From: a virus
Virus record (IMG/VR): IMGVR_UViG_3300030419_004621
Span: 1 to 27,853 of that record
Reading direction: 5' to 3' (one strand)
Length of the DNA: 27,853 nucleotides
The position numbers were made by a program, and so were the translations under genes. The notes under the pieces were generated by a model. The model saw only the letters and a program-made list of their open reading frames with translations, had not been told where the DNA came from and ran no database searches. This document shows, one piece after another, positions 18,201 through 25,000 of this stretch; positions within the stretch are counted from its first letter, which is position 1; the number at the start of each line of letters is the position of its first letter.

Positions 18201-18669
18201 GAATACTTATGTTGGATTTGCTGATACGTCTATTAGGTCATTAGATATTGCTGGTGATACTATTGGTATTGGAACAATTTTTGTTGATAACATTTATCAG
18301 GTAGATACTGCTGCAAATCATATAACAGGTGCTCTTACTGGAATAGGAACCACTACTTTCAGAAGGATTACTGGAAAAATTGCTGGTGTATCCACTATTA
18401 CATTTGCTGCAACTAAAGCAGGATTTAGTAGTGAAACTTATGACTTCTCTTCTGCTGGTCAAGGTGCAGGTTCGGGATGGAGTGGAGCATTTACTACTTC
18501 TTATTATATCGGCGACTTTAGTTGGGGTAAAATTAACCTTGCATCTAGAAATGAATCTAATGAATATAATGCATATACTCGTGATGGAGTTACTGGAATT
18601 TCAACTGGTGGATTCGTTAGAAGGACTAAACCTCTTAAGTCCAAAAATTATGATGGACAAATCATCTAA
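6292..18669 (+). CDS. Giant modular baseplate/tail structural protein (4125 aa), gp7-position, with YHYH-type domain
   Basis: One uninterrupted frame of 12.4 kb. It occupies the place of T4 gene 7 (between 6 and 8), so the N-terminal part may be the wedge gp7 equivalent; T4 gp7 is only 1,032 residues, and similarity is not obvious by eye. Residues 1-240 form a helix-containing domain that looks like the docking end. From about 340 on the chain is almost all beta. One module has the pattern Gly-x-Gly-Tyr, Pro-Pro, beta strand and Gly-x-Gly-Ala, in at least a dozen copies. A second module begins NHG-x-x-TG and ends in a strand like DNTIKL. Residues 1274-1288 (GWAYDGNPIYGPYGY) mark a YHYH-type domain. 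DSFYYQNFSYALRSKV starts at 2484. The C-terminal 500 residues include INDILQVPNKGY and FVESVRPFFDPDNE. No signal peptide or membrane span. Similar giant proteins occur in marine cyanomyoviruses as virion structural proteins. Confidence 0.85.
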   Translation: MAEKRIQFSNIVQNQLPAFTKTEFPLVSDFLKQYYLGQEFQGGPIDLIQNIDQYVKIAEQTNLTEAVELSYAVDTFTDVIPVDMVENPAGTYGFPDSYGLLKIDNEIITYTGTATTCFTGCVRGFCGITSYKAENNPDVLKFSSTTSQEHVAGSKIENLSCLFLKEFLLKTKHQLLPGLENRKLHKDLNQDLFIKQAKDFYLSKGTDKSFEILFKALYNEDVRIIKPRDFLFTPSNANYRITKDFVVESIEGEGNPVDLEQSTLFQDVFQYGNYEKAYAPITSVEPINTGETGIGQTFYKLSIDAGYDRDVRVDGSIYGKFKVHPKTRVIGQVSAGNTFIDVDSTVGFPTSGELYANYSDGSVGIVSYSSKNTTQFFECTNISSLIDDATNIGINTYVYGSSFVDSTKNVKVRINAVLEDFESPENAVEFEKNDTAQIKTLGISDGSFKGKNWFYNISPIYKMRIIRLIDSSDWTYQVALNVDHCFVVGDLCSVLLGTDVRQTSLVIKVNSDQSLEIKGQGQLIDQPENTYHLKRLVLKTESNNFPDSSIYSTNVQNVYKKGDDYLVASASIPSYNAQPLDVYGQTVTFSGTFIGSEFLINPLTEDHGFYTGDAVYYSPERITEEYYDAFGNKKSRVINGPALITEGLYFIKRVSNSRIKLATSRTNLSNETYVTLTEDTTVSKSRIEPYDFRFKTLQSQNLLREISPPEEDDNNIVPTAPGFTGILINGVEILNYKAGDVIKYGQLDEIEVSSPGSDYDVINPPLLHISDNVGTGATGFAAVEGSLSALRILSPGFDYEETPTVTISGGNGKGAKVDVNMKQINHSVDFFADANIHGGQTAAWVSLTDNTIGFNTYHKFRNSEQVIYETYGQTPIGGISTNSKYFITPVNNTTIKLHSTEAEAFAGINTISLTSHGVGKQSMRAVNKKFVVDVLNVINGGSGYANKKRSTPTEAGSGINTAVNYVTIPNHGYNSGEIVQYTAEGTPLGGLTSGSDYYLTKINNDRFKLSQIGAGSTLKTFFYDTEQYINFTSVGVGTHTFNYQPITVNITGKVGISSIAGDTFQCEVQPIIRGHIDSVHVSKNGVGYGSSEIINFDRQPNVTLIAGSGAQLKPIINDGAITEVLVQATGINYNSPPDIIIDGDGEGAVLTPVLEDNTITSIKVIEKGEGYTAANTSITVLVPGEGAEFRADIQNWRLNLFQRHIDNFSTDDGIIADQFNIDRGLQYSHLYAPRKLREAVFGTDQEGNTLYGKSDLQRVNSLEVASTDHSPIIGWAYDGNPIYGPYGYSTQTGGVVAQMKSGYSVDLKASRPPQNEFPVGFFIEDFSYKKVSDQTILDENNGRFCITPEYPNGTYAYFATIEEGNADSAGPFAGYKRPKFPYMVGESYHSTPNKFNFSSYSNQEQYLLDDTGWSRNTYYYNFIEGNLEYPYVYIPDNLKQTVDVTTGKPGAINEIGITTSGNFYKVGDKVLFDNAGTQGTRAAAKVSWIDGKPLSNISVATSSITGVEVYPGTQKGEYILWSTKPHQFQTNDLVKVSGLSTTSSKIGGDYKVGITTDTFALTGVGSTPTGIGSIPHTGIVTYFDVSGNLGYPHIKVNDILSINSEKIQVLNIEPEFSRIRALRAVEGTTGAAHTVTTVLYENPRKLIVNSGFRTTYDCKVNTQIYFNPNESVAVGTASGVGIGTTIQFYSQPGYPNPIGAGETQVFIPTKTIWIKNHGLVTGDKLTYSPNVGDGVAIHTGGGLDVQNAGGGISTLTDGQTVYAYKHSDNLIGIATVHVGLNTAGDGIVGIATTFRSSSTLFFSGIGTGTWHSFKTNYAPITAEISRNLVTVSTGSSHGLESGDTADINVSPGNISTTFTVKYNDYNRVIIVDPKDFVAGGVNTTTNAISITNHGFVTGQKIIHTASVPCGGLSNDGIYYVVRIDDNTIKLSNNSYNSNLLKPVIVGITSVSAGTINPINPPVRAYKDQQAIFDLSDSSLGYVSQGTSYPAFQLNFYSDKNLLKIWDTNQLTQNFNVVRSGDAGVDSDAKVTVEVNKDIPGTLYYTLDPLYEGTLPPVKEQITRNDAVISANEFQIDDSGYNGKQVISVGATNTFTYTLTKLPEKGSYLSTDSVLKYKTDSATASGPIADITVFDGGQNYYSLPGITTISSTDGVNAEVKISSKDIGKIGKVKIKDIGYNFPSDNTLRPSVNLPQSVTIEEMARIESIGISSVGRGYNVAPTLLVFDGITNKRDEDIKLEYKLGEQQVTILKESKGINNVPPIILPTDNTNGVGIKTVGFNTTTKDVSVTLSVGFSTDGSFPFTVGDKVLVENVSVGVGTTARGYNSAEYNYKLFELTEVDSNIGGLGIVTFSLYDYYNDLDPSVTPGQYDAVNSVGRIIPEKYFPIFDVKLGINDFLEGEVVKSDSATGTVETWNKKQGVLKIASGENFKVNDVIRGQTSGTQGVAASITSYESKFKLGPFSEVEKGWETDSGILNTNMQRIQDSFYYQNFSYALRSKVSMDTWDDVVSALNHTLGHIKFSDMQVDSLNENSMRVGLSTEVTSYEIVNHLVGHGNLNTVYDFDLVKENSLNAAGRVISDEIIFSNRILFDYDESVGNRVLSIDDIASQFNSNPRSTPFSIAAEFDLATARAVKYFVFVKDNRYIQHRQLQVVDLVHNNSDIYLQQYGRIESVYNLGSFDANILGGTGRLLWYPIDYKVNDYNLTAISYHIDDDLLSVGSTSFGVTRIDSTSTNVATAVTTGHNIVSIGVTYRSAKILVNIRGDNGVASGGEFEFEEMNLIHNGTTVDVSEWGNLLTEVEPTDDAGAGLGTYSAYIDGANVKLDWFPDQTHAGIGTTAVVNTIQVAMAATGSLGAQGTIDLKHGRFQSTPTGIASTASPSVNVIGEYVTQASSTVDGYDAAYFVVQLTDTNQTGTSEMFEGLVIDDYRLDEDSGDSYETWYGEVGTSGIGTVGTRVVSDSTAGIATVQLLCTPTANIAVQADVYMNAIKVTDDDKDNISFNNSSIMTEYGLYEGTENSLKKSFMLTHKTERVFERSFEGDNSDIVSVSANTIKVPNHFFVTGEKISYVHEGTGTYGAVGIAETDGFVGIGSTTLLPSHAYVVKVNEDLIKLSETAEKSLRKIPEVVDITSVGIGTSHRFVSTNPNAKVILSLDNIIQSPVVSTAVTTQLAKSVTTTDDLIYFTGITSFTGSDLFRVNNEIMKIESVGVGSTNVFRVKRQWLGTSLAGHSTNALVTKVSGNYNIIDNTLNFAEAPYGNIPLSSTTNPPDSRDWVGVATGSHFNGRVFLRSGVEGASNETYYQNYVFDDLSAEFNGVTDNFNLTGSNHIYGEGSNITGIATENAVILINDVFQGPSKNYNLGQISGITSITFTGTASSVSSDINLSTLPIGGVILSVGSTEGHGYQPLVAAGGTAVVSTAGTIQSVSIGYSGSGYRSGIGQTVNVGVGTTSLGVPNTQWVGTATIGSNGTLTGVAITISKGGYSQTDPPFVIIDSPLSYTNIPLEYSSESVSGVGTNATVDIVVGQGSSVIDFSLNCTGSAYREGEILTIPYGGTTGIPTDTSTYYNEFQLTVDEQFSDKFSGWSVGELEALDDWNSQFDGETVSFQLRRAGDLVSIRTSKGSKIDIEYVLLVFINDILQVPNKGYTFDGGSVVTMTEAPKVGDTSKVIFYKGSGSADVKSKEILETVKRGDDLLINHGSQPAYLQETSRGVTTVTSTSTVKTIPYFGPGNTQDENLERPVVWTRQTEDKIINEEPVGKDRELYNANISPGSYIIKSVGIGSTVIFVESVRPFFDPDNEMSDSTKRDTLQNNITIISQDSKVGAVATCLVTTAGIVTSVDITDGGSGYTSAPSIVFGQTGVGTTALGRSFINPVGVVTGIEITNSGTEYLQTDVPSCLIQPPALIAESDEVGSYIGDSGHIVGFGTEGGAASVDKSLIFDIHIPYDSYLRNANIVGTAITLSSIGVGDYFVIRNTYVGFADTSIRSLDIAGDTIGIGTIFVDNIYQVDTAANHITGALTGIGTTTFRRITGKIAGVSTITFAATKAGFSSETYDFSSAGQGAGSGWSGAFTTSYYIGDFSWGKINLASRNESNEYNAYTRDGVTGISTGGFVRRTKPLKSKNYDGQII
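8108..15490 (+). repeat. NHG-x-x-TG module repeats within the giant gene
   Basis: Recurring protein module with an opening like DHGFYTGD, NHGYNSGE, NHGLVTGDK, SHGLESGD, NHGFVTGQK or NHFFVTGEK at about 8108, 9196, 11437, 11797, 11965 and 15454. In several copies a YYL/YVV strand and a closing strand of type NTIKL follow. Two copies are nearly identical as DNA: 11437-11456 and 11965-11984 match at 19 of 20 bases. This suggests growth by duplication, with selection for the beta pattern. Confidence 0.65.
8533..17990 (+). repeat. GxGY / PP / GxGA beta-module repeats within the giant gene
   Basis: At least a dozen copies of a roughly 30-45 residue beta module. Each has a strand, a Gly-x-Gly-Tyr or Gly-x-x-Tyr turn, often Pro-Pro, a strand such as VTISG or IIIDG, then Gly-x-Gly-Ala and another strand. 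Copies are seen near 8540, 8660, 9100, 9530, 9660, 9780, 12670, 12800, 12910, 16555, 16700, 17800 and 17920. They come in clusters of two or three in a row, separated by other domains, which fits a long rod or shell of stacked beta units. The boundaries are by eye. Confidence 0.65.
10090..10260 (+). other. YHYH-type domain signature inside the giant protein
   Basis: Codons for GWAYDGNPIYGPYGY (residues 1274-1288, from 10111) match the core of the YHYH domain family (DG-x-PIYGP). The family is found in secreted or surface proteins of unknown function and repeatedly in giant cyanophage structural proteins. The aromatic and Gly-rich stretch could be a carbohydrate or ligand-binding site, but this is not established. 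Confidence 0.7.
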
Positions 18670-18696
18670 ATACTTTCACACCCTAGTGTCTCAATA

Positions 18697-20487
18697 ATGG
18701 CTTTAGTAGGAATAAACACGGGAACAGCAGCAAACGCGGGAGATGGTAGTACTCTCCGGCAGGGTGCTAATATTGTTAACGCTAATTTTACTGAAATATA
18801 TGATTATTTTGGTGACGGAACTAACCTAACCTTTACGGGTGGTAAATGGATAGAAGTTGCAACAGGAATTAATACTCTTTCTTATGTTGGTATCGGAACT
18901 ACAAATCCGACAGATGCTTTAACTGTATTGGGTGGTGTTAATGCAACTGGTGTTATAACTGGATCTAAGTTTAGTGGAATTCTTAGTGCTACAGATGCAG
19001 TTGTCTCTGGTGTTGGATCATTTAATGGTAATGTTTTAGTAGGTGCTGGTATTACGCTGTATGCCAACAGTGGATTTATGAGTGCTACCAAATATTTTGG
19101 AGATGGATCTGCGTTACTTAGTGTTCCTTCTGGATTAGGAACTGCATTAAGTGAAGATACTGGTAGTGCATTAAACAAGATTTATTATATAAACTCTACA
19201 CTTAGTGTTGGTTCAACGATTACGGTTGATCCTCCTGATACATCACAAGTTGCATTTACAAACCATCCTAATGTTGTAGTTGATAGTACTTATGATTTAA
19301 TTGTTGCAGATGGCGATGATTTTATTCCAGATATTCTTGGAATTGGTAGTACAGGGGTAGGTGGAGTTCTTTCTGGTGGGGGAGGAAGAGTTCGAGCAGA
19401 CAACTATAGTGATAAAGGAGGAGCTGGTGCACCTACTTTCCCTCATGGTATTAATATTAGTGGTATTGGTACTGTCACTGACACTCTTAGAGTTGGAACT
19501 GCTGTTACCAGTAATTCTTCTGGTGTCAATGTAACAGGTGTTGTAACTGCTACTGGTGGATTTGTTGGTGCATTAACAGGTGATGTTAATGGAGATGTAA
19601 CTGGTGCTCTAACGGGTACAGCATCGTCTGCAACAGTTGCTGTTAGTGCATATGGATTACTAGCCAAACCTAATATAACTGTTGATCTTATTACTGCTGA
19701 TGACATAGTTGTTGGCGGAGCATTGACTGTCACGGGTAATATGACAGTTGATGGTACTCAAACCATTGTTAATACTAGTACTTTAGATATCGCTGACAAG
19801 ACAGTAGGTATTGCATCAACAACTGCCGCAACTAATGTAACTGCGAATAATTCTGGTATTGAAATCTATGCAAGTTCTTCCACCGCGAATAATAACAAAA
19901 CCATTCTTTGGAAAAATGATAATAATGCATTTACATTCAGTAACCCTGTAAGATTTAAGGGGGTACAAGAAACTGTTAGTGCTGCTACAACTTATACTGA
20001 TGCTAGTGGAAATGTTGTATTGGAATTGGACTTAGAAGCTGCATCTGTATACACCTATACAATGCCATCAGTATGGTCTAGTGGTCGTGGATCTAACATT
20101 GGAATTGTATCCTTTAAGAATATGCCAGGGGGAACTGCGGGTGGAATGACGTTGACTTTATTGACTACTCAGGGAGCCGCTCATGGTGGCGGAACTGGAT
20201 ATGCTAATACTAACCCACAGAATGGTATTGGTGTTACTTGTATGATTATTCCCAAATCAAATGATGCAAGTGTGGCGGGTATTCAAACAAGAGCTCAGGC
20301 AGGTGGAACTGGATTATTACAATCTCCTGCAGGAATAACTACTGTAACGTTATCACCAGGTAAGAGTGTTACAGATTTTATTTCATTCTTTATACATTAT
20401 GATGGTGCATCACTTACTACTTTAAGCAGTTACAAAGTTTATGTTACCAAGAATGGTGGATTTGGTTGGGGTAGCGTTGGTATCTAA
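18697..20487 (+). CDS. Tail-fibre-like structural protein (596 aa)
   Basis: Likely a trimeric fibre or fibre-like baseplate appendage. Residues 8-30 (GTAANAGDGSTLR, then NANFTEIYDYFG) match the attachment motif often seen at the N-terminus of phage fibre and structural proteins. A long shaft follows with repeats such as VGIGTTNPTDALTV and DVNGDVTGALTGTA, and frequent Thr-Gly-Val and Gly-Thr-Val triplets typical of beta-structured trimeric shafts. One Gly-rich loop (GGGGRVRADNYS) lies mid-chain. The C-terminal 200 residues form a different, more hydrophobic domain ending in DFISFFIHYDG and VTKNGGFGWGS; this end also looks conserved in cyanophage virion proteins. It starts 27 bases after the giant gene with no Shine-Dalgarno sequence. 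No intramolecular chaperone peptidase is visible. A direct receptor-binding role is inference. Confidence 0.75.
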   Translation: MALVGINTGTAANAGDGSTLRQGANIVNANFTEIYDYFGDGTNLTFTGGKWIEVATGINTLSYVGIGTTNPTDALTVLGGVNATGVITGSKFSGILSATDAVVSGVGSFNGNVLVGAGITLYANSGFMSATKYFGDGSALLSVPSGLGTALSEDTGSALNKIYYINSTLSVGSTITVDPPDTSQVAFTNHPNVVVDSTYDLIVADGDDFIPDILGIGSTGVGGVLSGGGGRVRADNYSDKGGAGAPTFPHGINISGIGTVTDTLRVGTAVTSNSSGVNVTGVVTATGGFVGALTGDVNGDVTGALTGTASSATVAVSAYGLLAKPNITVDLITADDIVVGGALTVTGNMTVDGTQTIVNTSTLDIADKTVGIASTTAATNVTANNSGIEIYASSSTANNNKTILWKNDNNAFTFSNPVRFKGVQETVSAATTYTDASGNVVLELDLEAASVYTYTMPSVWSSGRGSNIGIVSFKNMPGGTAGGMTLTLLTTQGAAHGGGTGYANTNPQNGIGVTCMIIPKSNDASVAGIQTRAQAGGTGLLQSPAGITTVTLSPGKSVTDFISFFIHYDGASLTTLSSYKVYVTKNGGFGWGSVGI

Positions 20488-20504
20488 TGATTTTCATAAC
20501 CTTT

Positions 20505-20516
20505 AATAAATAAATA
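20505..20516 (+). promoter_or_regulatory. Late-type promoter motif before gp8
   Basis: Two overlapping AATAAATA-type octamers (20505-20512 and 20509-20516) lie in the 43-base gap before gp8. Each has one difference from TATAAATA. This is the largest intergenic gap inside the baseplate cassette, and the position matches the motif before gp25. It would start a second late transcript for gp8 and the DUF4815 gene. Confidence 0.45.
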
Positions 20517-20530
20517 AAAAGTTCTAAAAA

Positions 20531-22081
20531 ATGGCTGCAATTATAACTGATCAAATAAGGATTTTAAATGCAAAGAACTTTCTTTCCGGAGTAAGTACTG
20601 CAACTAACGCATATTATTCCTTTATTGGTTTACCTAATCCATCAGATATAGAATCTGATTGGGATACTAATCCTCCTTCACCAAAGGATAACTTTAGTGA
20701 AGAAGATGATTATTGGGATACTATGATTGCATTGAAAAAGATTAATTCTTCAGATGTTAGGCAAGTAGTTTCAAGAAGAGTATGGACATCTGGAACCACC
20801 TACGATATGTATCGTGGGGATTATAGTCGTACCAATACTGCTAAAGTTTCTGGTGCAACCAATTTATATGCTGCTACTTATTATGTTTTGAATAGTGATT
20901 ATAGGGTCTATATTTGTCTTCATAATGGAATGGATCCAGATAACCCAAATGGTAGACCATCTTTGGATGAACCTACATTTACAGATTTAGAACCAAAAGT
21001 TGCTGGTACTAGTGGAGATGGTTATATTTGGAAATATCTTTATACAATTAAACCCAGTGATATTGTAAAATTCGAATCTACAGATTTTATTCCCGTCCCT
21101 CTCGATTGGTCTACAAGTTCTGATACTGCTGCAGTTAGAGATAATGCAGTAGATGGATCTATTAAAATTGTAACTATTACTGATCGTGGTGTTGGATTAG
21201 GAACTGCAAATAGTACTTATACTAAAGTTCCTATTAAAGGCGATGGTACTGGAGCAGAATGTACTATTGTTATTAATAATGATCAAAAGGTTGATACAGT
21301 AACTGTTTCTGCTCAGGGACAGGATTATACTTATGGAAATGTAGATTTGGAAGCAGGAGGTGTTCCTACAGGAACTACAAGACCTACTTTTAATGTTATT
21401 CAATCTCCACCAGGTGGACATGGAGATGATATCTATAGAGAATTGGGAGCATATAATGTTCTTTTATATTCTAGAATTGAAAATGATGTTGAAAATCCTG
21501 ATTTTATAACAGGAAATCAAGTGGCAAGAGTTGGTGTTGTTGAGAATCCTAAGGCAACTAGTGGAGCACTTTTATCAGCAGATAAAGCTACGGCATTAGG
21601 TGCTTTAAGGTTAACTGGAACAGGATATAGTACTGCTGCATTTGATGGTGATTCATTCATTACACAAACTGTTTCTACTGGATCTACTGCTGTTGGTAGA
21701 GTTGTTAGTTATGATACTAATACTGGTGTATTAAAGTTCTGGCAAGACAGAACTATGGCTGGATTTAATACGGTGGGAACTGCTAAAACAAATCCAACCT
21801 ATGGATATGAATTGAAAGAATTCACTAGTTCTCCAGGAACAGGTGGAAATTTGACTATTGTACCAACAAGTGGATCTAATTTGGCGATTGATACTGCCTT
21901 TACGGGTCTGTCTACCGTAATAAATAGTCGTACATATTATCTTGGTCAAAGTTTTACCAATGGTGTTGCGACTCCTGAAGTCAAAAAGTATTCAGGTAAT
22001 ATAGTTTATGTTGATAATAGACCTTCAATTACTAGGTCTACCAATCAAAAAGAAGATATCAAAGTTATTTTGCAGTTCTAA
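20531..22081 (+). CDS. 8: Baseplate wedge protein gp8, enlarged (516 aa)
   Basis: Homologue of T4 gp8, a wedge component that dimerises at the baseplate periphery. The C-terminal end YVDNRPSITRSTNQKEDIKV, followed by ILQF, aligns well with the last residues of T4 gp8 (MENRPPI ... QTEEINILFTF). GDGYIWKYLYTI (about 162-173) corresponds to GDGYVWEYLFEI of T4. The N-terminal WDTMIALKKI and VVSRRVW (about 57-85) also fit. T4 gp8 has 334 residues; the extra roughly 180 sit in the middle and C-terminal half. They contain GVGLG, GDGTGAEC and QGQDYTYGNV, which resemble the beta modules of the giant protein. The ATG follows A-rich sequence with no Shine-Dalgarno sequence. Confidence 0.9.
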   Translation: MAAIITDQIRILNAKNFLSGVSTATNAYYSFIGLPNPSDIESDWDTNPPSPKDNFSEEDDYWDTMIALKKINSSDVRQVVSRRVWTSGTTYDMYRGDYSRTNTAKVSGATNLYAATYYVLNSDYRVYICLHNGMDPDNPNGRPSLDEPTFTDLEPKVAGTSGDGYIWKYLYTIKPSDIVKFESTDFIPVPLDWSTSSDTAAVRDNAVDGSIKIVTITDRGVGLGTANSTYTKVPIKGDGTGAECTIVINNDQKVDTVTVSAQGQDYTYGNVDLEAGGVPTGTTRPTFNVIQSPPGGHGDDIYRELGAYNVLLYSRIENDVENPDFITGNQVARVGVVENPKATSGALLSADKATALGALRLTGTGYSTAAFDGDSFITQTVSTGSTAVGRVVSYDTNTGVLKFWQDRTMAGFNTVGTAKTNPTYGYELKEFTSSPGTGGNLTIVPTSGSNLAIDTAFTGLSTVINSRTYYLGQSFTNGVATPEVKKYSGNIVYVDNRPSITRSTNQKEDIKVILQF

Positions 22082-22087
22082 GTAATC

Positions 22088-25000
22088 ATGCCACAGCAAA
22101 CGAATTTAAACGTATCCCCATACTTTGACGACTTTGATCCGGCTGATGATTATCATAAGGTGCTGTTTAAGCCTGGATATCCTGTTCAGGCAAGGGAATT
22201 AACCAATCTCCAATCTATACTACAGAATCAGATTGAGAAATTTGGTCAACATTTTTTTAAAGAAGGTGCTAAAGTAATACCTGGAAATACTGGATATACT
22301 CAATTATACTATTGTGTACAACTACAAAATAATTTTCAAGGAATTCCCGTATCTGCTTATATTGATCAACTAATAGGTACAAAAATTACTGGAGAAACAT
22401 CTGGTGTAACAGCAGTTGTTGATAAGGTTCTACTTGCTGAGGATTCTGAAAGAAATAATTTAACTCTTTATATTAATTACTTAACATCGAATACTAATAA
22501 TAATTCAACTCAAATATTCTCTGATGGAGAAAACTTAACTACTACAGTAACTATTGCTTCAGGATTACTTGGAAATACTACTATTGCAGCAGGAAGTCCA
22601 TTTGCAGTAACTGTTGCTAATAATGCAGCTGCAACTGGATCTGCTTTCCAAATTCAAGAAGGTGTATATTTCATCCATGGAAACTTTGTTACTGTAGAAT
22701 CTGAAACTCTTATTTTAGATCAGTATACTAATACTCCTAGTTATAGAGTTGGTTTAAATGTACAGGAACAAATAATTACTGCTGATTTAGATGAGACTTT
22801 AAGTGATAATTCTCAAGGATATAACAACTATGCTGCTCCGGGTGCAGATCGTTTAAAGATTACTACTAATCTTTTCAAAAAACCTTTAGATAATTTTGAT
22901 GATGATAATTTTATAGAATTAGGGACAGTTAATGCAGGGGTATTAAAGTCATCTAGTAAATCTGGATTTGGTGTTGGACCAAATGGTGGAGTATTTTATG
23001 AAGATTTGACTAATGTTCTTGCAAGAAGAACATATGCTGAATCTGGAGATTACTACACTAATCCCTTTGATATTACTGTTTTAAATTCTTTAAATGATAA
23101 TTTAGGAAATAGAGGGATATTTCAGCAAGGTCAATTTACTCCAGGAGGAGAAACTCCATCTGAAGATTTAGCACTATATAAAATTTCTCCAGGTAAAGCA
23201 TTTGTTAGGGGTTATGAGATTGAAACAATAAACCCAACTTTTTTAAATGTACCAAAAACTAGAGCAATTAGAACAAGCGATAGTCAGCAAATTATATACA
23301 ATACTGGACCAACTTTAAAATTAAATAATGTTTATGGTGCTCCAACTATAGGTATTGGTAATACTTATACTGTAAGTCTTAGGGATGCTCGATGTGGAGT
23401 TAATACTAGAACTCCTGCAGGAAATGAAATAGGAGTTGCTAGAGTCTATGATATGGCATTGGAATCTGGATCATATGATTCATCAAATCCTCCTTTAAAT
23501 GAATGGGATATTGCTCTCTATGATATACAGACAGTAACTAATATTACTTTAAATCAACCAACTACTTTATCTACTCCTACCTATATTAAAGGTGCTAATA
23601 GTGGTGCAACTGCTTTCCTTAAGGATTCTGTTAGTGCTGGATTAGGATTAACTGTTTATGAAACAGAAGGTACTTTTGTTAAGAATGAAGCACTTATATT
23701 TAATGGAGAGTTGAATGGAAGAATTGCAATAGCAATTACTGCAGAGAATTTAAAGAACGTACAATCTATATTTGGATCTAATGATAAAGCTGTTGGAACT
23801 GCCAACACTTTTGCTGCAGATGTGATGCAGGATATAGAGTGGCATGTTGGATTAGCAACTATTTCTGGTCAAAAGAATGGTATATGTACAGTAACAACTG
23901 CAAATCCTGATTTCATAGGAATAGTAACTACTGGTAATTTGATATGCTTTAATGATCCCGTTAAGTCTAATTTCCCAGTATATGGAAAAATTACTGCGGT
24001 TAATGCTACTACTGCAGAATTCCAAGGAGTTTCTACCGTAACTTCATTTGTAAGTGGTGATTTACCAACTGTAGCTAGTACAGAAATAAATGATTTTAAA
24101 TTATTAACAACAAAATTACAATCATCTTCTGATAATACTTTATATACAGTACTCCCTAAAACTAGCATTTCTGATGTTGACTTAACAGATGCATCTATTT
24201 CAATTAGAAAAACATTTACAGTTAATATCTCAGGTAATAAGTTATCTTCTGCTGTTTCTTGTGGATCAAGTGAGACTTTCTTATCTTTTGATGAAGAAAG
24301 ATATTCTTTAATTAGAAATGATGGTCAAACTGAAGCATTAAGTGAAGGGGATTTAATTTTCACCGATGGTACTTCTTTACAGATTTATAATTTAGGTGCT
24401 GATGATGAGAATGCTACTCTTGTTACCACAGTTAAAAAATTAAAACCAAAGGCAAAGGAAAAGTTAAAGAATAGAGTTAATTCTGTAATTGTTTCCAAAT
24501 CGAAGTATGAAGGATCTGGTATTGGAACAACGACTTTCAATGATGGATTAACTTATGGAAGTTATCCTTGGGGTACTAGAGTTCAAGATGAGATAATATC
24601 TTTGAACGTTCCTGATATTGTTCAACTTCACGGGATTTATGAATCAGTAGATACGGGAGCTCCTTCTGCACCTAAGATGATTCTTTCTGCACTTACTAGT
24701 GCATCTACAACAACTGCTGAATTGATTGTTGGTGAGATATTAATAGGACAGGTTACAGGTGCTGTTGCAATTGTAGCAGAGAAAGTATCTAATTCTTCTT
24801 CTCAGATTGTTTATATCTATAAGAATGATATTACCTTCAAAGAAGGGGAAATAGTTGTATTCCAAGAATCTAATGTACAAGGGGAGATTACTACTTTAGA
24901 TACACCAAGTTTTGATATATCTTCTGATTATAGCTTTAATATTGGGCAAGAAGGTACTTTCTATGATTATGGAACTATAAAGAGAAAAGTTGATGCGGAT

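Noticed and set aside
18380-18697. 105-codon + strand frame overlapping the end of the giant gene
   Set aside because: Leu/Val/Met-rich product from shifting the coding frame of the giant gene; no ribosome site, and the giant gene's own frame encodes the conserved-looking sequence.
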